Source: Tabrizicola aquatica (GTDB taxonomy: Bacteria; Pseudomonadota; Alphaproteobacteria; Rhodobacterales; Rhodobacteraceae). From it: 64,000 bases of DNA. Positions 32,350 through 40,827 of the stretch are shown here, one piece after another. The DNA is taken from assembly GCF_002900975.1 (NCBI RefSeq), contig NZ_PJON01000001.1, positions 62,001 through 126,000 on the forward strand, written 5' to 3'. Positions within the stretch are counted from its first letter, which is position 1; the number at the start of each line of letters is the position of its first letter. The position numbers and the translations under genes are program-made. The notes under the pieces are model-generated. The model had not been told where the DNA came from and made no database searches. It saw only the letters and a program-made list of their open reading frames with translations.

Positions 32350-33720
32350 TCAGCGCCGGTTCAGGCTGTGAATCGCGGCGACCGCGCAGGACGCAAGCCG
32401 CGACATCGGGCTGTCCGAGCGGCTGTTCAGGATCACCGGCACCTTGGCGCCAAGGACGAGGCCCGCGCCCTCGGCATGGCTGACGAAGGCAAGCTGCTTG
32501 GCCAGCATGTTGCCCGCGTCGATTCCCGGCACGACCAGGATATTGGCGCGGCCGGCGACGTTGCCTTTCAGGCCCTTGGTCCGGGCGGCGGCCATGTCGA
32601 TGGCGTTGTCCATCGCCAGCGGGCCTTCGACCTGGCCGCCGGTGATCTGGCCGCGGTCGGCCATCTTGGACAGAAGCGCCGCGTCGATCGAGGACTGGAT
32701 CGCGGGATTCACGGTTTCCACCGCCGACAGGACGCCGACGCGCGGGTCCATGCCCAGCGACAGCGCAAGGTCGATGGCGTTCTGGACGATGTCCTGTTTG
32801 GTGGGCAGGTCGGGAGCGATGTTGATTGCGGCATCGGTGACGAAGATCGGCTCGGGCTGGCCGGGCACGTCCATCACGAAAACATGGGTGAAGCGGCGAC
32901 CGATGCGCAGGCCGGTGTCGCGTTCGACCATCGGTTTCAGCAGGTCGTCGGTGTGGAGGTGCCCCTTCATCACCGCCTGCGCCCGGCCTTCATGCACCAG
33001 CGCACAAGCGCGGGCGGCGGCGGGCTGGTCGCCCTGGATGTCGATGATCTCGATCCCCGAGAGATCCGCGCCGATTTCGGCTGCGGCGGCATGGATTGCG
33101 GCGGCGTGGCCGACAAGGATCGGGATGATGATGCTTTCGCGCATCGCCATCAGCGCGCCGCCCAGCGAATTGGCGTCGTCGGGGCAGACCACGGCGGTGG
33201 TGATGGCGGGCAGCGGGCGGGCGCGGGCGAGGATCGCCTCGAAATGGCGGTGGCGCTGGACGATGAGGCCGGGGAGTTCGACATCCTCGGCCGAAAACTT
33301 CGATGTGGGGGCAAGGACTTCAGCCTCACCCGTGACCAGGGGGGCGTCGTCGGAGAGGCGGCGCACCTCGGTCCGCAGGTGGACGAGCCCGGCGGATTTG
33401 GACAGGACGGAGGCGCGGATCAGCACCTCTTGCCCAGCCAGGGCGCGGTCGTGGAAATCCAGGACCTGGCGGCGGTAGGTGGTGCCGGGGCCGGGCAGTT
33501 GGGTGCCCAGGACGGCCGAGATGAGGGAGGCGACGAACATGCCGGGGGCCACGCGTTCGGTCTGGCCGTCGGCGTCAAGGTCGGTGTCGGTCAGGTGCAT
33601 CGGGTTGTAGTTCCCCGAGGCGGCGGCAAAGACGAAAAGGTCGTCGGCGGTGATCAGGCGGCGTAGTTCGGCGCTGTCGCCGGGTTGCAGCTCGTCGAAG
33701 GTGCGGTTCACCAGGCGCAT
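32350..33720 (-). CDS. Fused MaoC-like enoyl-CoA hydratase / phosphate acetyl(butyryl)transferase
   Basis: A 456-residue two-domain enzyme. Residues ~1-135 are an (R)-specific enoyl-CoA hydratase (MaoC/PhaJ hot-dog) domain with the active-site segment FAAASGNYNPMHLTD. Residues ~150-455 form a phosphate acyltransferase domain, with VVCPDDANSLGGALMAM, VMKGHLHTDDLLKPM and the family-typical VFVMDVPGQPEPIFVTDAAI. The fusion is a recognised family. It would convert an acyl-CoA made by hydration/dehydration to an acyl phosphate. The acetate/butyrate kinase often next to such genes is absent here. Confidence 0.88.
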   Translation of the reverse strand: MRLVNRTFDELQPGDSAELRRLITADDLFVFAAASGNYNPMHLTDTDLDADGQTERVAPGMFVASLISAVLGTQLPGPGTTYRRQVLDFHDRALAGQEVLIRASVLSKSAGLVHLRTEVRRLSDDAPLVTGEAEVLAPTSKFSAEDVELPGLIVQRHRHFEAILARARPLPAITTAVVCPDDANSLGGALMAMRESIIIPILVGHAAAIHAAAAEIGADLSGIEIIDIQGDQPAAARACALVHEGRAQAVMKGHLHTDDLLKPMVERDTGLRIGRRFTHVFVMDVPGQPEPIFVTDAAINIAPDLPTKQDIVQNAIDLALSLGMDPRVGVLSAVETVNPAIQSSIDAALLSKMADRGQITGGQVEGPLAMDNAIDMAAARTKGLKGNVAGRANILVVPGIDAGNMLAKQLAFVSHAEGAGLVLGAKVPVILNSRSDSPMSRLASCAVAAIHSLNRR

Positions 33721-33730
33721 CTTGGTCCCC

Positions 33731-33766
33731 TGAAAAGGCAGGCGCCCGGAGCGGGTCCGGGCGCCT
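33731..33766 (-). terminator. Intrinsic terminator downstream of the binding-protein gene
   Basis: On the minus strand AGGCGCCCGG pairs with CCGGGCGCCT around a seven-base loop (33766-33740), followed by GCCTTTTCA. It lies between the polyamine-type binding protein and the fusion enzyme, so the two are probably separate units or attenuated. Confidence 0.75.
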
Positions 33767-33785
33767 GGAAGAGTTCAGGCCGGGA

Positions 33786-34832
33786 TCAGAAGCCCGACTT
33801 GATCATCTCGAATTCCTCGATCATCCGGTCGCGCAGGTCGGCCGAAGGCGGGCTTTGCACGAAAAGCGTGGTGTCGATCGGATCGACGAAGGCGGCTTTC
33901 AGCGCATCGGCCGAGATGGTGGCCATGGCAGCGTCGTTGGCCGAGGCATAGCCGATCGCGTCCAGCAGCGGCTGGGCCGAGGTATGGGCCAGCATCGAGT
34001 TGATGAAGTCGTAGGCCTTGTCCTCGTTCCCGGGGCCGTCCTTGACGTTCACATAGCCGCAGTACCAGGTTGCTGCACCTTCGGTGGGCGTGCGGTTGAA
34101 GCCGACGGGGAAGTTTTCCGACTGCAGGATCGCGACCGGGTCGTTCCAGGACCAGGCAACCTGCACCTCGCCCGAGGCCATCAACTGCGCCAGTTCCGAG
34201 GGGTCGGCCCAATAGGCGCGGACGTTCGGATGCACCTTGCGCAGCCAGTCGGCGGCGGCGGTGAACTGCTCGTCCGTGATGTTGTCCCAGGAGGTGACGC
34301 CGGTGGCGAGGAAGGCCAGCGACCAGACGTCGTCGGTGTTGTCCGGCATCGAGATGCGGCCGGCGTATTTCTCGTTCGTGAACACCGAAAGCGAGGCCAC
34401 GTCTTCGGCCGGAACCGTCTCGGCGTTGTAGGCGACGGCGGTATAGGCATAGTCGGTCGGGATGAAGAACACGCCATCATCATTGGTGAAGGGCTTGGTC
34501 ATCCGTTCCGGGATATTGGCGAATTCCGGGATCTTCGAGGTGTCCCAGGGTTCGACCACGCCGGCCTCTTTGTAGCGCGGCACCGAGGCGGCGCAGGGGT
34601 GGACCACGTCGGCCTTGAAGCCCGAGGAGACCTTCTGGAACGCCTCGTCATCGTCGCCGAAGAAAACGAAGGTCGGTTTCTGGCCGTTCTTGTCGACATA
34701 GGGCTGCAGCATCCCGTCGATTTCCCAGCCGGCCCAATCGAGCACGGTGAGCTCGGGATCGGCGGCATGGGCGGCGACGGACATGGACAACGCCGAAACG
34801 GCGCTGAGAAGGACTAGGGTCTTGCGGCTCAT
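33786..34832 (-). CDS. Polyamine-type ABC transporter substrate-binding protein (orphan)
   Basis: A 348-residue periplasmic protein with a signal peptide (cleavage near SVAAHAADPE). The fold resembles PotD/PotF: ELTVLDWAGWEIDGMLQPYV at the N-terminus, IPTDYAYTAVAYNAETVP, MASGEVQVAWSWNDPVAIL, and AIGYASANDAAM near the end. Strong SD AGAGGAG precedes the ATG. No permease or ATPase gene adjoins it on this strand, so it must dock on a transporter encoded elsewhere. The substrate is inferred as a polyamine or similar cation. Confidence 0.82.
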   Translation of the reverse strand: MSRKTLVLLSAVSALSMSVAAHAADPELTVLDWAGWEIDGMLQPYVDKNGQKPTFVFFGDDDEAFQKVSSGFKADVVHPCAASVPRYKEAGVVEPWDTSKIPEFANIPERMTKPFTNDDGVFFIPTDYAYTAVAYNAETVPAEDVASLSVFTNEKYAGRISMPDNTDDVWSLAFLATGVTSWDNITDEQFTAAADWLRKVHPNVRAYWADPSELAQLMASGEVQVAWSWNDPVAILQSENFPVGFNRTPTEGAATWYCGYVNVKDGPGNEDKAYDFINSMLAHTSAQPLLDAIGYASANDAAMATISADALKAAFVDPIDTTLFVQSPPSADLRDRMIEEFEMIKSGF

Positions 34833-35257
34833 GTATGCTCCTCTGCGTGGCAGTCCGGCGGCGGGAAACGGGCACCGGACGATCCTTAGTTTTTACGTGA
34901 AGGCGCGGGCCCCCTGACCCCGCTTCCAAGAGTGAAGGTTGTATGCGCGGGGGAAAAGGACAAGGGGAATTTGCAGGTTTTTGCGGCCTTTGCCGAAGAA
35001 TCGGGCGCAAAGGTCGGGGAAGCTGACCGGCGCTGCCCGATTGCGTGGCGGTCGCGGGTTGCACCGGCGCACCACAGGCTTGCGGGTCCGGGCCGGGGAC
35101 GCTACTTCTTGCGCTGATACCGGGCGCCCGATGCGGCGGCCGGGTCTGGCCTGGGGCGAGACAGCCCGGGGTCTGGCTGGAAGACCTGCCGCGGACCGGG
35201 ATTTGCCCGCCTCGCGCGGCGGTATCCGGTGCCGCGGCCCGCAGGAGGAGTCGCGCG
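34833..35257. other. 425 bp divergent intergenic region
   Basis: It separates the minus-strand binding-protein gene from the plus-strand class V aminotransferase and should carry both promoters. I see the SD elements of both genes but no convincing -35/-10 pairs, repeats or RNA motifs. Confidence 0.4.
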
Positions 35258-36484
35258 GTGACACTTGATCTGGATTTCGTTCGCTCGCAGTTTCCGGCGT
35301 TTTCGTCGCCGGTGCTGTCCAGCCATGCCTTCTTTGAAAACGCCGGCGGCAGCTATCCGTGCGTGCAGGTCGTGGACCGGTTGACCCGGTTCTATCGCGA
35401 CCGGAAGGTGCAGCCCTATGGCCCCTATCCGGGGGCGCAGGCGGGGGGCGCCGAGATGGACGAGGCAAGGGAGAGGCTGGCGGCGATGATGGGGGTCGCG
35501 CGTGAAGAGGTGTCCTTCGGGCCATCGACCAGCGCCAACACCTATGTCCTGGCGCAGGCCGTGCGGAAATGGCTGGCCGGAACCGGCGGCGCGGTGGTGG
35601 TGACGAACCAGGACCACGAGGCGAACTCGGGCGTGTGGCGGCGGCTGGCGGAGGAGGGGATCGAGGTCCGCGAGTGGAAGCTGGACCGGGCGACAGGGTC
35701 GCTGGACCTTGAGACGCTGGATTCGCTTCTGGCGGATGGCAAGGTGAAGCTGGTCTGCTTTCCGCATTGTTCCAACGTCATTGCCGAGATCAACGACGTG
35801 GCGGCGATCTGCGCGATGGCCAAGGCCGCGGGCGCGCGGACGGTGGTGGACGGGGTGAGTTACGCGCCGCACGGGTTCCCCGATGTGGCAGCTCTGGGGT
35901 GCGACGTGTACCTGTTCTCGGCCTACAAGACCTTCGGGCCGCATCAGGGGATCATGGTGCTGCGCGAGGCTTTCGGGTTCGAACTGCCGGGGCAGGCGCA
36001 TTTCTTCAACCATGGCACGCTGTACAAGCGGCACACGCCGGCCGGACCGGACCATGCGCAGATCGCGGCCTGCGCCGGGATGGCGGATTACATCGATGCC
36101 CTGGCCGAGCGGCACGGGATCGGCGGCGATCCGGCGGCGCGGAACCGGGGGGTGCATGACCTGATGCGGGCGCAGGAGGTGGCGGTGATCCAGCCCTTGC
36201 TGGACTATCTGGGCCAGCGGAACGATGTGCGGCTGCTGGGGCCCCGCGATGCGGAGCGGAGGGCGCCGACGGTGGCGGTGGAACTGGACCGGGTGGCAGA
36301 ACCCGTGTCCGAGGAGCTGGGCCGCAACGGGATCGCCTGCTGGGCGGGGGATTTCTATGCTGTTCGGCCGCTGGAGGCGCTGGGGATCGACCGGGACAAG
36401 GGCGTGCTGCGGATGAGTGCGGTGCATTACACCAGCGCCGAAGAGGTCAGCCGGCTGATCGCGGCCCTGGACCGGGTGCTGTAA
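35258..36484 (+). CDS. Class V aminotransferase / cysteine-desulfurase-like protein
   Basis: A 408-residue PLP enzyme of the NifS/class V fold. GTG at 35258 has a strong AGGAGGAG seven bases upstream, which overrides a longer frame starting at 35045. The N-terminus is VTLDLDFVRSQFPAFSS, the phosphate-binding region is STSANTYVLAQAV, and the PLP lysine is Lys224 in LFSAYKTFGPHQG. DVYLFSAYK and the FFENAGGSYP opening are typical of the CsdA-like/IscS-like desulfurase family with unknown substrate. The active-site cysteine loop of true SufS is not evident, so it may be an amino-acid lyase or aminotransferase. Confidence 0.8.
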   Translation: MTLDLDFVRSQFPAFSSPVLSSHAFFENAGGSYPCVQVVDRLTRFYRDRKVQPYGPYPGAQAGGAEMDEARERLAAMMGVAREEVSFGPSTSANTYVLAQAVRKWLAGTGGAVVVTNQDHEANSGVWRRLAEEGIEVREWKLDRATGSLDLETLDSLLADGKVKLVCFPHCSNVIAEINDVAAICAMAKAAGARTVVDGVSYAPHGFPDVAALGCDVYLFSAYKTFGPHQGIMVLREAFGFELPGQAHFFNHGTLYKRHTPAGPDHAQIAACAGMADYIDALAERHGIGGDPAARNRGVHDLMRAQEVAVIQPLLDYLGQRNDVRLLGPRDAERRAPTVAVELDRVAEPVSEELGRNGIACWAGDFYAVRPLEALGIDRDKGVLRMSAVHYTSAEEVSRLIAALDRVL

Positions 36485-36558
36485 CCGCCGTCTGGCGGAG
36501 CGCTTGCGCGCAAGCCCTTGCGTTTGTCCCTTGCGCGAAGAGGCGCAAGGGACGGCGT

Positions 36559-36613
36559 TGGGGGCGCTTCGCCCCCCAAACCCCCAGAGGATATTTGAGC
36601 CAATATGAAAGGG
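36559..36613 (+). repeat. G-rich hairpin + GGATATTT element (copy 1)
   Basis: TTGGGGGCGCTTCGCCCCCCAA hairpin, then ACCCCCAGAGGATATTTGAG and CCAATATGAAAGGGC. It stands ~75 bp after the aminotransferase stop in the same orientation. Three more copies occur at 40769, 42003 (minus) and 55445, each at the 3' end of a gene and co-oriented with it. Confidence 0.8.
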
Positions 36614-36619
36614 CTTAGG

Positions 36620-36649
36620 TGATCCGGGTCGGATCGCCCGGCGTATCTG
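36620..36649 (+). promoter_or_regulatory. Candidate RpoE (sigma-E)-type promoter of phrA-cfa
   Basis: TGATCC (36620-36625), 18 bases, TATCTG (36644-36649), giving a start about 15 bases before the photolyase ATG. TGATCC is the -35 signature of the Rhodobacter sphaeroides RpoE regulon (singlet oxygen), in which phrA and cfaA are known members. The -10 match is weak. Confidence 0.5.
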
Positions 36650-36671
36650 TGGGGTGGGATAAGGCCGGGGA

Positions 36672-38084
36672 ATGACCGAAACACCGTTAATCTTGTGGTT
36701 CCGCCGCGATTTGCGGCTGGGGGACCAGCCGATGCTGGCGGCTGCGGTGGCCTCGGGGCGGCCGGTGATTCCGGTATTCATCCTGGACCCCGAAACCGAG
36801 GCGCTGGGCGCCGCGCCGAAGTGGCGGCTGGGCCTGTCGGTCGGGGCCTTTGCCACGGCGCTGGAGGGGCTGGGCGTCCGGCTGGTCCTGCGCCGGGGGC
36901 CGGCGCTGGAGGTCTTGCGCGCGCTGATCGCCGAGGTGGGCGCGGGCGGGGTCTGGTGGTCGCGGCTGTATGATCCGGCCAGTGTGGCGCGGGATACCGG
37001 CGTGAAGGCGGCGCTGCGGGCTGAGGGCGTCGAGGCGCGCAGTTTTGCCGGGCATCTTCTGCATGAGCCCTGGGAGGTGCAGACCGGGCAGGGCGGGTTC
37101 TACCGGGTCTTCACGCCGTATTGGAAGGCGACGCGGGGGATGGGGGTGGTTGCTCCGTCTGCGGCGCCGACGGGGCTGCGCGGGGTTGGGGTCTGGCCCC
37201 GGTCGGAGCAGCTGGAGGACTGGCGGCTGGGGGCTGCGATGAACCGGGGTGCGGAGGTCGTCTCGCGGTATCAGACGGTCGGCGAGGCTGGGGCGCGGGC
37301 GAAGCTGGCGGCGTTCCTGGCCGGGCCGGTCGGGCGTTATGCCGAGATGCGGGATATCCCCGGTGTCCAAGGCACGTCGCGGCTGTCCGAGAACCTGACC
37401 TATGGCGAGATCGGTATCCGCGAGGTCTGGCACGCGGGCCTTCGTGCGCGCGACGAGGGGCAGGCGGGGGCGGAAAGCTTTCTGCGGGAACTGGCCTGGC
37501 GCGAGTTCAGCTATCACCTCATGCACCACTCGCCCCAGATCGTGAGCGCGAACTGGAAGCCGGACTGGGACCGCTTTCCCTGGCGCGGCGACAGTCCCGA
37601 GGCGGAGCGCTGGCGTCGCGGCATGACGGGCGAGCCTTTCGTCGATGCGTCGATGCGCGAGATGTATGTCACGGGGACCATGCACAACCGGGCGCGGATG
37701 ATCGCGGGGAGTTACCTGACGAAGCATCTCCTGACGCATTGGAAAGTGGGGCTGGACTGGTTTGCCGAGTGTCTGACCGACTGGGACCCGGCCGCGAATG
37801 CGATGGGCTGGCAGTGGGTCGCCGGCTCGGGCCCCGATGCGGCGCCCTATTTCCGGGTGTTCAACCCGGCGGGGCAGGCCGAGAAGTTCGATGGCAAGGG
37901 TGCCTATCAGCGCCGGTTCATCGCCGAGCTGGCCCGGGAACCGGGGGCGGAGGCTTTGGGTTTCTTCGACGCGGTGCCGCGCGGTTGGGGGTTGCGGCCG
38001 GGCCAGTCCTATCCGAAGCCGGTGGTGGACCTGGCCGAGGGCCGGGCACGTGCCCTGGCGGCATATGCGGCACGAAATGCTTGA
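36672..38084 (+). CDS. phrA: Deoxyribodipyrimidine photolyase (class I CPD type)
   Basis: Light-driven repair of cyclobutane pyrimidine dimers. A 470-residue protein. The N-terminal antenna-binding Rossmann domain (1-130) begins ILWFRRDLRLGDQPML. The C-terminal FAD domain has RLSENLTYGEIGIREVWH, ELAWREFSYHLMHH, MREMYVTGTMHNRARMI and the tryptophan-rich WDPAANAMGWQWVAGSGPDA, the standard CPD photolyase motifs. It is followed after 58 bp by cfa in the same orientation. The TGATCC promoter element and the partner gene fit the Rhodobacter singlet-oxygen response. Confidence 0.95.
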   Translation: MTETPLILWFRRDLRLGDQPMLAAAVASGRPVIPVFILDPETEALGAAPKWRLGLSVGAFATALEGLGVRLVLRRGPALEVLRALIAEVGAGGVWWSRLYDPASVARDTGVKAALRAEGVEARSFAGHLLHEPWEVQTGQGGFYRVFTPYWKATRGMGVVAPSAAPTGLRGVGVWPRSEQLEDWRLGAAMNRGAEVVSRYQTVGEAGARAKLAAFLAGPVGRYAEMRDIPGVQGTSRLSENLTYGEIGIREVWHAGLRARDEGQAGAESFLRELAWREFSYHLMHHSPQIVSANWKPDWDRFPWRGDSPEAERWRRGMTGEPFVDASMREMYVTGTMHNRARMIAGSYLTKHLLTHWKVGLDWFAECLTDWDPAANAMGWQWVAGSGPDAAPYFRVFNPAGQAEKFDGKGAYQRRFIAELAREPGAEALGFFDAVPRGWGLRPGQSYPKPVVDLAEGRARALAAYAARNA

Positions 38085-38142
38085 TGTGAGCGGGAGGCTT
38101 GATGAAACTGGTCCCTGCGACAAGAACCCTGGGGGTGGGCTC

Positions 38143-39357
38143 ATGGACGTGTTGACTGCGGTGCGGGGCCAGACCGGCCTGCCGCGCTATTTCTCGGCTG
38201 CCTTCGAGGCGGCGACGCGCCTGGGCGAGGGGCGGCTGGATTTTGTCCTGCCCGACGGCCGGCGGTTCCGCATCGAGGGCAAGGCCCCCGGCATCGCGGC
38301 CGAGATCCGGGTGCTGAACCCCGACCTGTTTGCGCGCCTGATCCGCGAGGGCGACCTGGGCTTTTGCGACGCCTATCTGGAGGGCTGGTGGGACACGCCG
38401 GACCTGCAGGCCTTTCTGGACCTGATCCAGCGCCCCGCGAACAATGTGGTGGGCGACGGCTATCCCGGGCTTGGCCTGGTGCGCGCCTATGAACGGCTGC
38501 GGTTCTGGTTGCAGTCGAACTCTCGCCGTCAGGCGAAGAAGAACATCGCCTATCACTATGACCTGGGGAACGACTTTTACCGGCTGTGGCTGGACGAGAC
38601 GATGACCTATTCCTCGGCCATCTTCGAGAACCCGCAGGAAAGCCTGGAGACGGCGCAGCGCCGGAAATATGCCAGCATGGTCGACCAGATGGGCGCCCAG
38701 CCCGGTGAGCATGTGCTGGAGATCGGCTGCGGCTGGGGGGGCTTCGCCGAATATGCCGCGAAAGAGCGGGGCCTGCGCGTCACCGGCCTGACGATCAGCC
38801 AGGCGCAGCATGACTATGCGGTGGCGCGGATCGCCAAGGCGGGCCTGTCCGACCGGGTCGAGATCAAGCTGCAGGACTATCGCGACGAGCGCGGGAGTTA
38901 CGACGGGATCGCGTCGATCGAGATGTTCGAGGCGGTGGGCGAACGCTATTGGCCGGTCTATTTCGACGCGCTGCATCAGCGGCTGAAGCCGGGCCGCAAC
39001 GCGACCTTGCAGATCATCACGGTCGCCGACGCCCGCTGGCATGTCTACAAGCGCGGGGTGGACTTCATCCAGAAATACATCTTCCCGGGCGGGATGCTGC
39101 CCGCGCCATCCGTCCTGCGGGCCGAGGTCGAGAAGGCCGGCCTGAGGGTCAAGGGCTCGATCGAGTTTGGCGAAAGCTACAGCCTGACGCTGCGCCGCTG
39201 GCACGAGACCTTTACCGACCGCTGGGCCGAGGTGAAGCGGCAAGGCTTTGACGACCGGTTCAAGCGGATGTGGGATTTCTACCTCGCCTCTTGCGCGGGG
39301 GCGTTTCAGGGTGGAAACTGCGACGTGACGCAGATCACGGTGACGCGTCCGAACTGA
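38143..39357 (+). CDS. cfa: Cyclopropane-fatty-acyl-phospholipid synthase-like methyltransferase
   Basis: A 404-residue SAM-dependent enzyme modifying unsaturated acyl chains of membrane phospholipids. Start ATG 38143 gives MDVLTAVRGQTGLPRYF. The N-terminal lipid-binding part (1-120) has YLEGWWDTPDLQAFL. The methyltransferase core has the motif VLEIGCGWGGFAEYAA (about 190-205), preceded by NIAYHYDLGNDFYRLWLD, the signature of Cfa enzymes. Late motifs are IFPGGMLPAPSVL and CAGAFQGGNCDVTQIT. In R. sphaeroides the neighbouring phrA-cfaA pair belongs to the RpoE response. Cyclopropane or furan fatty acid synthesis cannot be told apart from sequence. Confidence 0.93.
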   Translation: MDVLTAVRGQTGLPRYFSAAFEAATRLGEGRLDFVLPDGRRFRIEGKAPGIAAEIRVLNPDLFARLIREGDLGFCDAYLEGWWDTPDLQAFLDLIQRPANNVVGDGYPGLGLVRAYERLRFWLQSNSRRQAKKNIAYHYDLGNDFYRLWLDETMTYSSAIFENPQESLETAQRRKYASMVDQMGAQPGEHVLEIGCGWGGFAEYAAKERGLRVTGLTISQAQHDYAVARIAKAGLSDRVEIKLQDYRDERGSYDGIASIEMFEAVGERYWPVYFDALHQRLKPGRNATLQIITVADARWHVYKRGVDFIQKYIFPGGMLPAPSVLRAEVEKAGLRVKGSIEFGESYSLTLRRWHETFTDRWAEVKRQGFDDRFKRMWDFYLASCAGAFQGGNCDVTQITVTRPN

Positions 39358-39366
39358 GGTCCTGCC

Positions 39367-39819
39367 ATGGCAACCCAGATGCCAACCGGTGCCAAGGCCA
39401 TGTCCGCTGCCGCGTTCGCGGTGGTGGGCTGGCTGATAGCGAATACCTATGTCGAGAACATGCCAACCTCCGAGGCCGTGGGCCGGGTGCGCGAGATGAC
39501 CGCCGTGATCGGCGCGATCTGCGGGTGGAAGGTGATGGGGCCGTCGGTCGGCAAGGGCTATGTCGAATCGGCCGCCGCAGGGTTGAAGACCGTTGTGGTG
39601 CTGGTCTTCATGGCGCTGCTGACCGTCGGGGTCTACGAGATGGTCCAGCTTTCGACCAAGATGCGCTACGAGGGCCCGCTTGAGGCCGTGGTGGACATCT
39701 TCGCCCGGATGATGGAGCGGGCACCGCCGCTGTCGTCCCTTGGCGTGCTGGTCGTAATGCTGATCGGTGGCGTTGTTGGTGGCATCCTGGCCGAGAACGC
39801 CAGCCGGCGCTGGCGCTGA
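39367..39819 (+). CDS. trgA: TrgA-family membrane protein
   Basis: A 150-residue protein with three to four membrane segments (MSAAAFAVVGWLIANTYV, AVIGAICGWKVMG, LKTVVVLVFMALLTVGVYEM, LGVLVVMLIGGVVGGIL). It matches the TrgA family, found in the R. sphaeroides trgAB tellurite-resistance locus. trgB follows one base after its stop, and cfa ends nine bases before its start, so phrA-cfa-trgA-trgB may be read together. The mechanism in tellurite resistance is unknown. Confidence 0.82.
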   Translation: MATQMPTGAKAMSAAAFAVVGWLIANTYVENMPTSEAVGRVREMTAVIGAICGWKVMGPSVGKGYVESAAAGLKTVVVLVFMALLTVGVYEMVQLSTKMRYEGPLEAVVDIFARMMERAPPLSSLGVLVVMLIGGVVGGILAENASRRWR

Positions 39820-39820
39820 G

Positions 39821-40705
39821 GTGCAGGACGCAAGCGGCGCGCTGCGGGACATTGTCCTGGGACCGCCCGGGTCTGACCATGCGGCGCGACTGGCCCATTA
39901 CGCGCAGGTGACAGGGCAGGAGGTGCCGGGCAATCCCGGGGCCTGGGTGCCTGCGTCGGCCGGACCCGAGGCGGAGGCGCTGGCGCAGCTGGTGATGGAG
40001 GCCTATCCGGCCGTGCCCGCTGCGGTGCTGCGACGCAGGCTGGGCTCTTTGCGGGTCGCGGCGGCCAGCCGGGTCCGGGCGGCTGGGTCAACGGCTCCGC
40101 TGTTGCGCGCCGGCGGGGGGGCGGTCGACGTTCTGGCGCGGCAGCATCCGCATGCGGGGTTCTTCGCGCTGGAGGCGCTGGAGCTGTCCCATCCGCGCTT
40201 TGACGGTGGCCGCAGCCCCCGATTGCACCGCGAGGTCTTTGTGGCCGGCGACGCCGTCACGGTGCTGCCCTATGATCCGATACGCGACCGGGTGCTGCTG
40301 ATCGAGCAGTTCCGCATGGGTCCCTTCGGGCGCGGCGACGCGCATCCCTGGCAACTGGAGGCGATTGCCGGGCGGATCGACCCCGGCGAAACCCCGGAAG
40401 ACGCCGCCCGGCGCGAGGCGGTCGAAGAGGCCGGGCTGGTGCTGGGCGCGCTGGAGAAGGTGGCGGAATACTATCCGACGCCGGGGGCGGTGACGGAATA
40501 TCTCTATTCCTACGTTGCGTTCTGCGACCTGCCGGATGGCGTGGCAGGTGTCTTTGGCGCGGCGGAGGAGGCCGAGGATATCAAGGGGCACCTTGTGTCC
40601 TTTGACCGGCTGCTTGACGTCGTGGCGGCCGGGGAGATCGGGAACGCGCCGCTGTTGCTGACGGTGCTGTGGTTGCAGCGCGAACGGCCGCGCTTACGTG
40701 GGTAG
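39821..40705 (+). CDS. trgB: TrgB-like Nudix hydrolase (ADP-ribose pyrophosphatase family)
   Basis: A 294-residue protein from GTG 39821; a longer frame starting within trgA (39767) is possible. The C-terminal half is a Nudix domain with the full box GRIDPGETPEDAARREAVEE (then AG), preceded by VTVLPYDPIRDRVLLIEQFR and followed by EYYPTPGAVTEYLYSYVA, the pattern of ADP-ribose pyrophosphatases. The N-terminal ~120 residues (GCT/chaY-like) are typical of TrgB. Its stop codon TAG lies in a GTAGGG palindromic repeat. Confidence 0.85.
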   Translation: MQDASGALRDIVLGPPGSDHAARLAHYAQVTGQEVPGNPGAWVPASAGPEAEALAQLVMEAYPAVPAAVLRRRLGSLRVAAASRVRAAGSTAPLLRAGGGAVDVLARQHPHAGFFALEALELSHPRFDGGRSPRLHREVFVAGDAVTVLPYDPIRDRVLLIEQFRMGPFGRGDAHPWQLEAIAGRIDPGETPEDAARREAVEEAGLVLGALEKVAEYYPTPGAVTEYLYSYVAFCDLPDGVAGVFGAAEEAEDIKGHLVSFDRLLDVVAAGEIGNAPLLLTVLWLQRERPRLRG

Positions 40706-40731
40706 GGGGGTGGGCGGATCGCCCACCCTAC
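40702..40731. repeat. GTAGGG-family palindrome at the trgB stop
   Basis: GTAGGGGGGTGGGCG-GAT-CGCCCACCCTAC. The left arm supplies the trgB TAG stop (40703-40705), the same arrangement as at bamD. It is the best-formed copy in the window. Confidence 0.85.
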
Positions 40732-40768
40732 GCCTGCACTCTGCTGCGGAGTCACCCCTTCTGCACGA

Positions 40769-40827
40769 CCCCCGGGGGTTTCACACCCCCGGACCCCCGT
40801 GGGATATTTGGGGAAGAGAAAGACCTT
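40769..40827 (+). repeat. G-rich hairpin + GGATATTT element (copy 2)
   Basis: The CCCCCGGGGGTTTCACACCC hairpin region, then GGACCCCCGTGGGATATTTG and GGGAAGAGAAAGACCTT. It lies after trgB on the same strand and abuts the 3' end of the convergent dehydrogenase gene. Confidence 0.8.

Noticed and set aside
30549-32483. Plus-strand 644-codon frame over the tmRNA and the antiporter
   Set aside because: It crosses the tmRNA gene and is antisense to the antiporter; Gly/Gln/Arg-rich without a domain.
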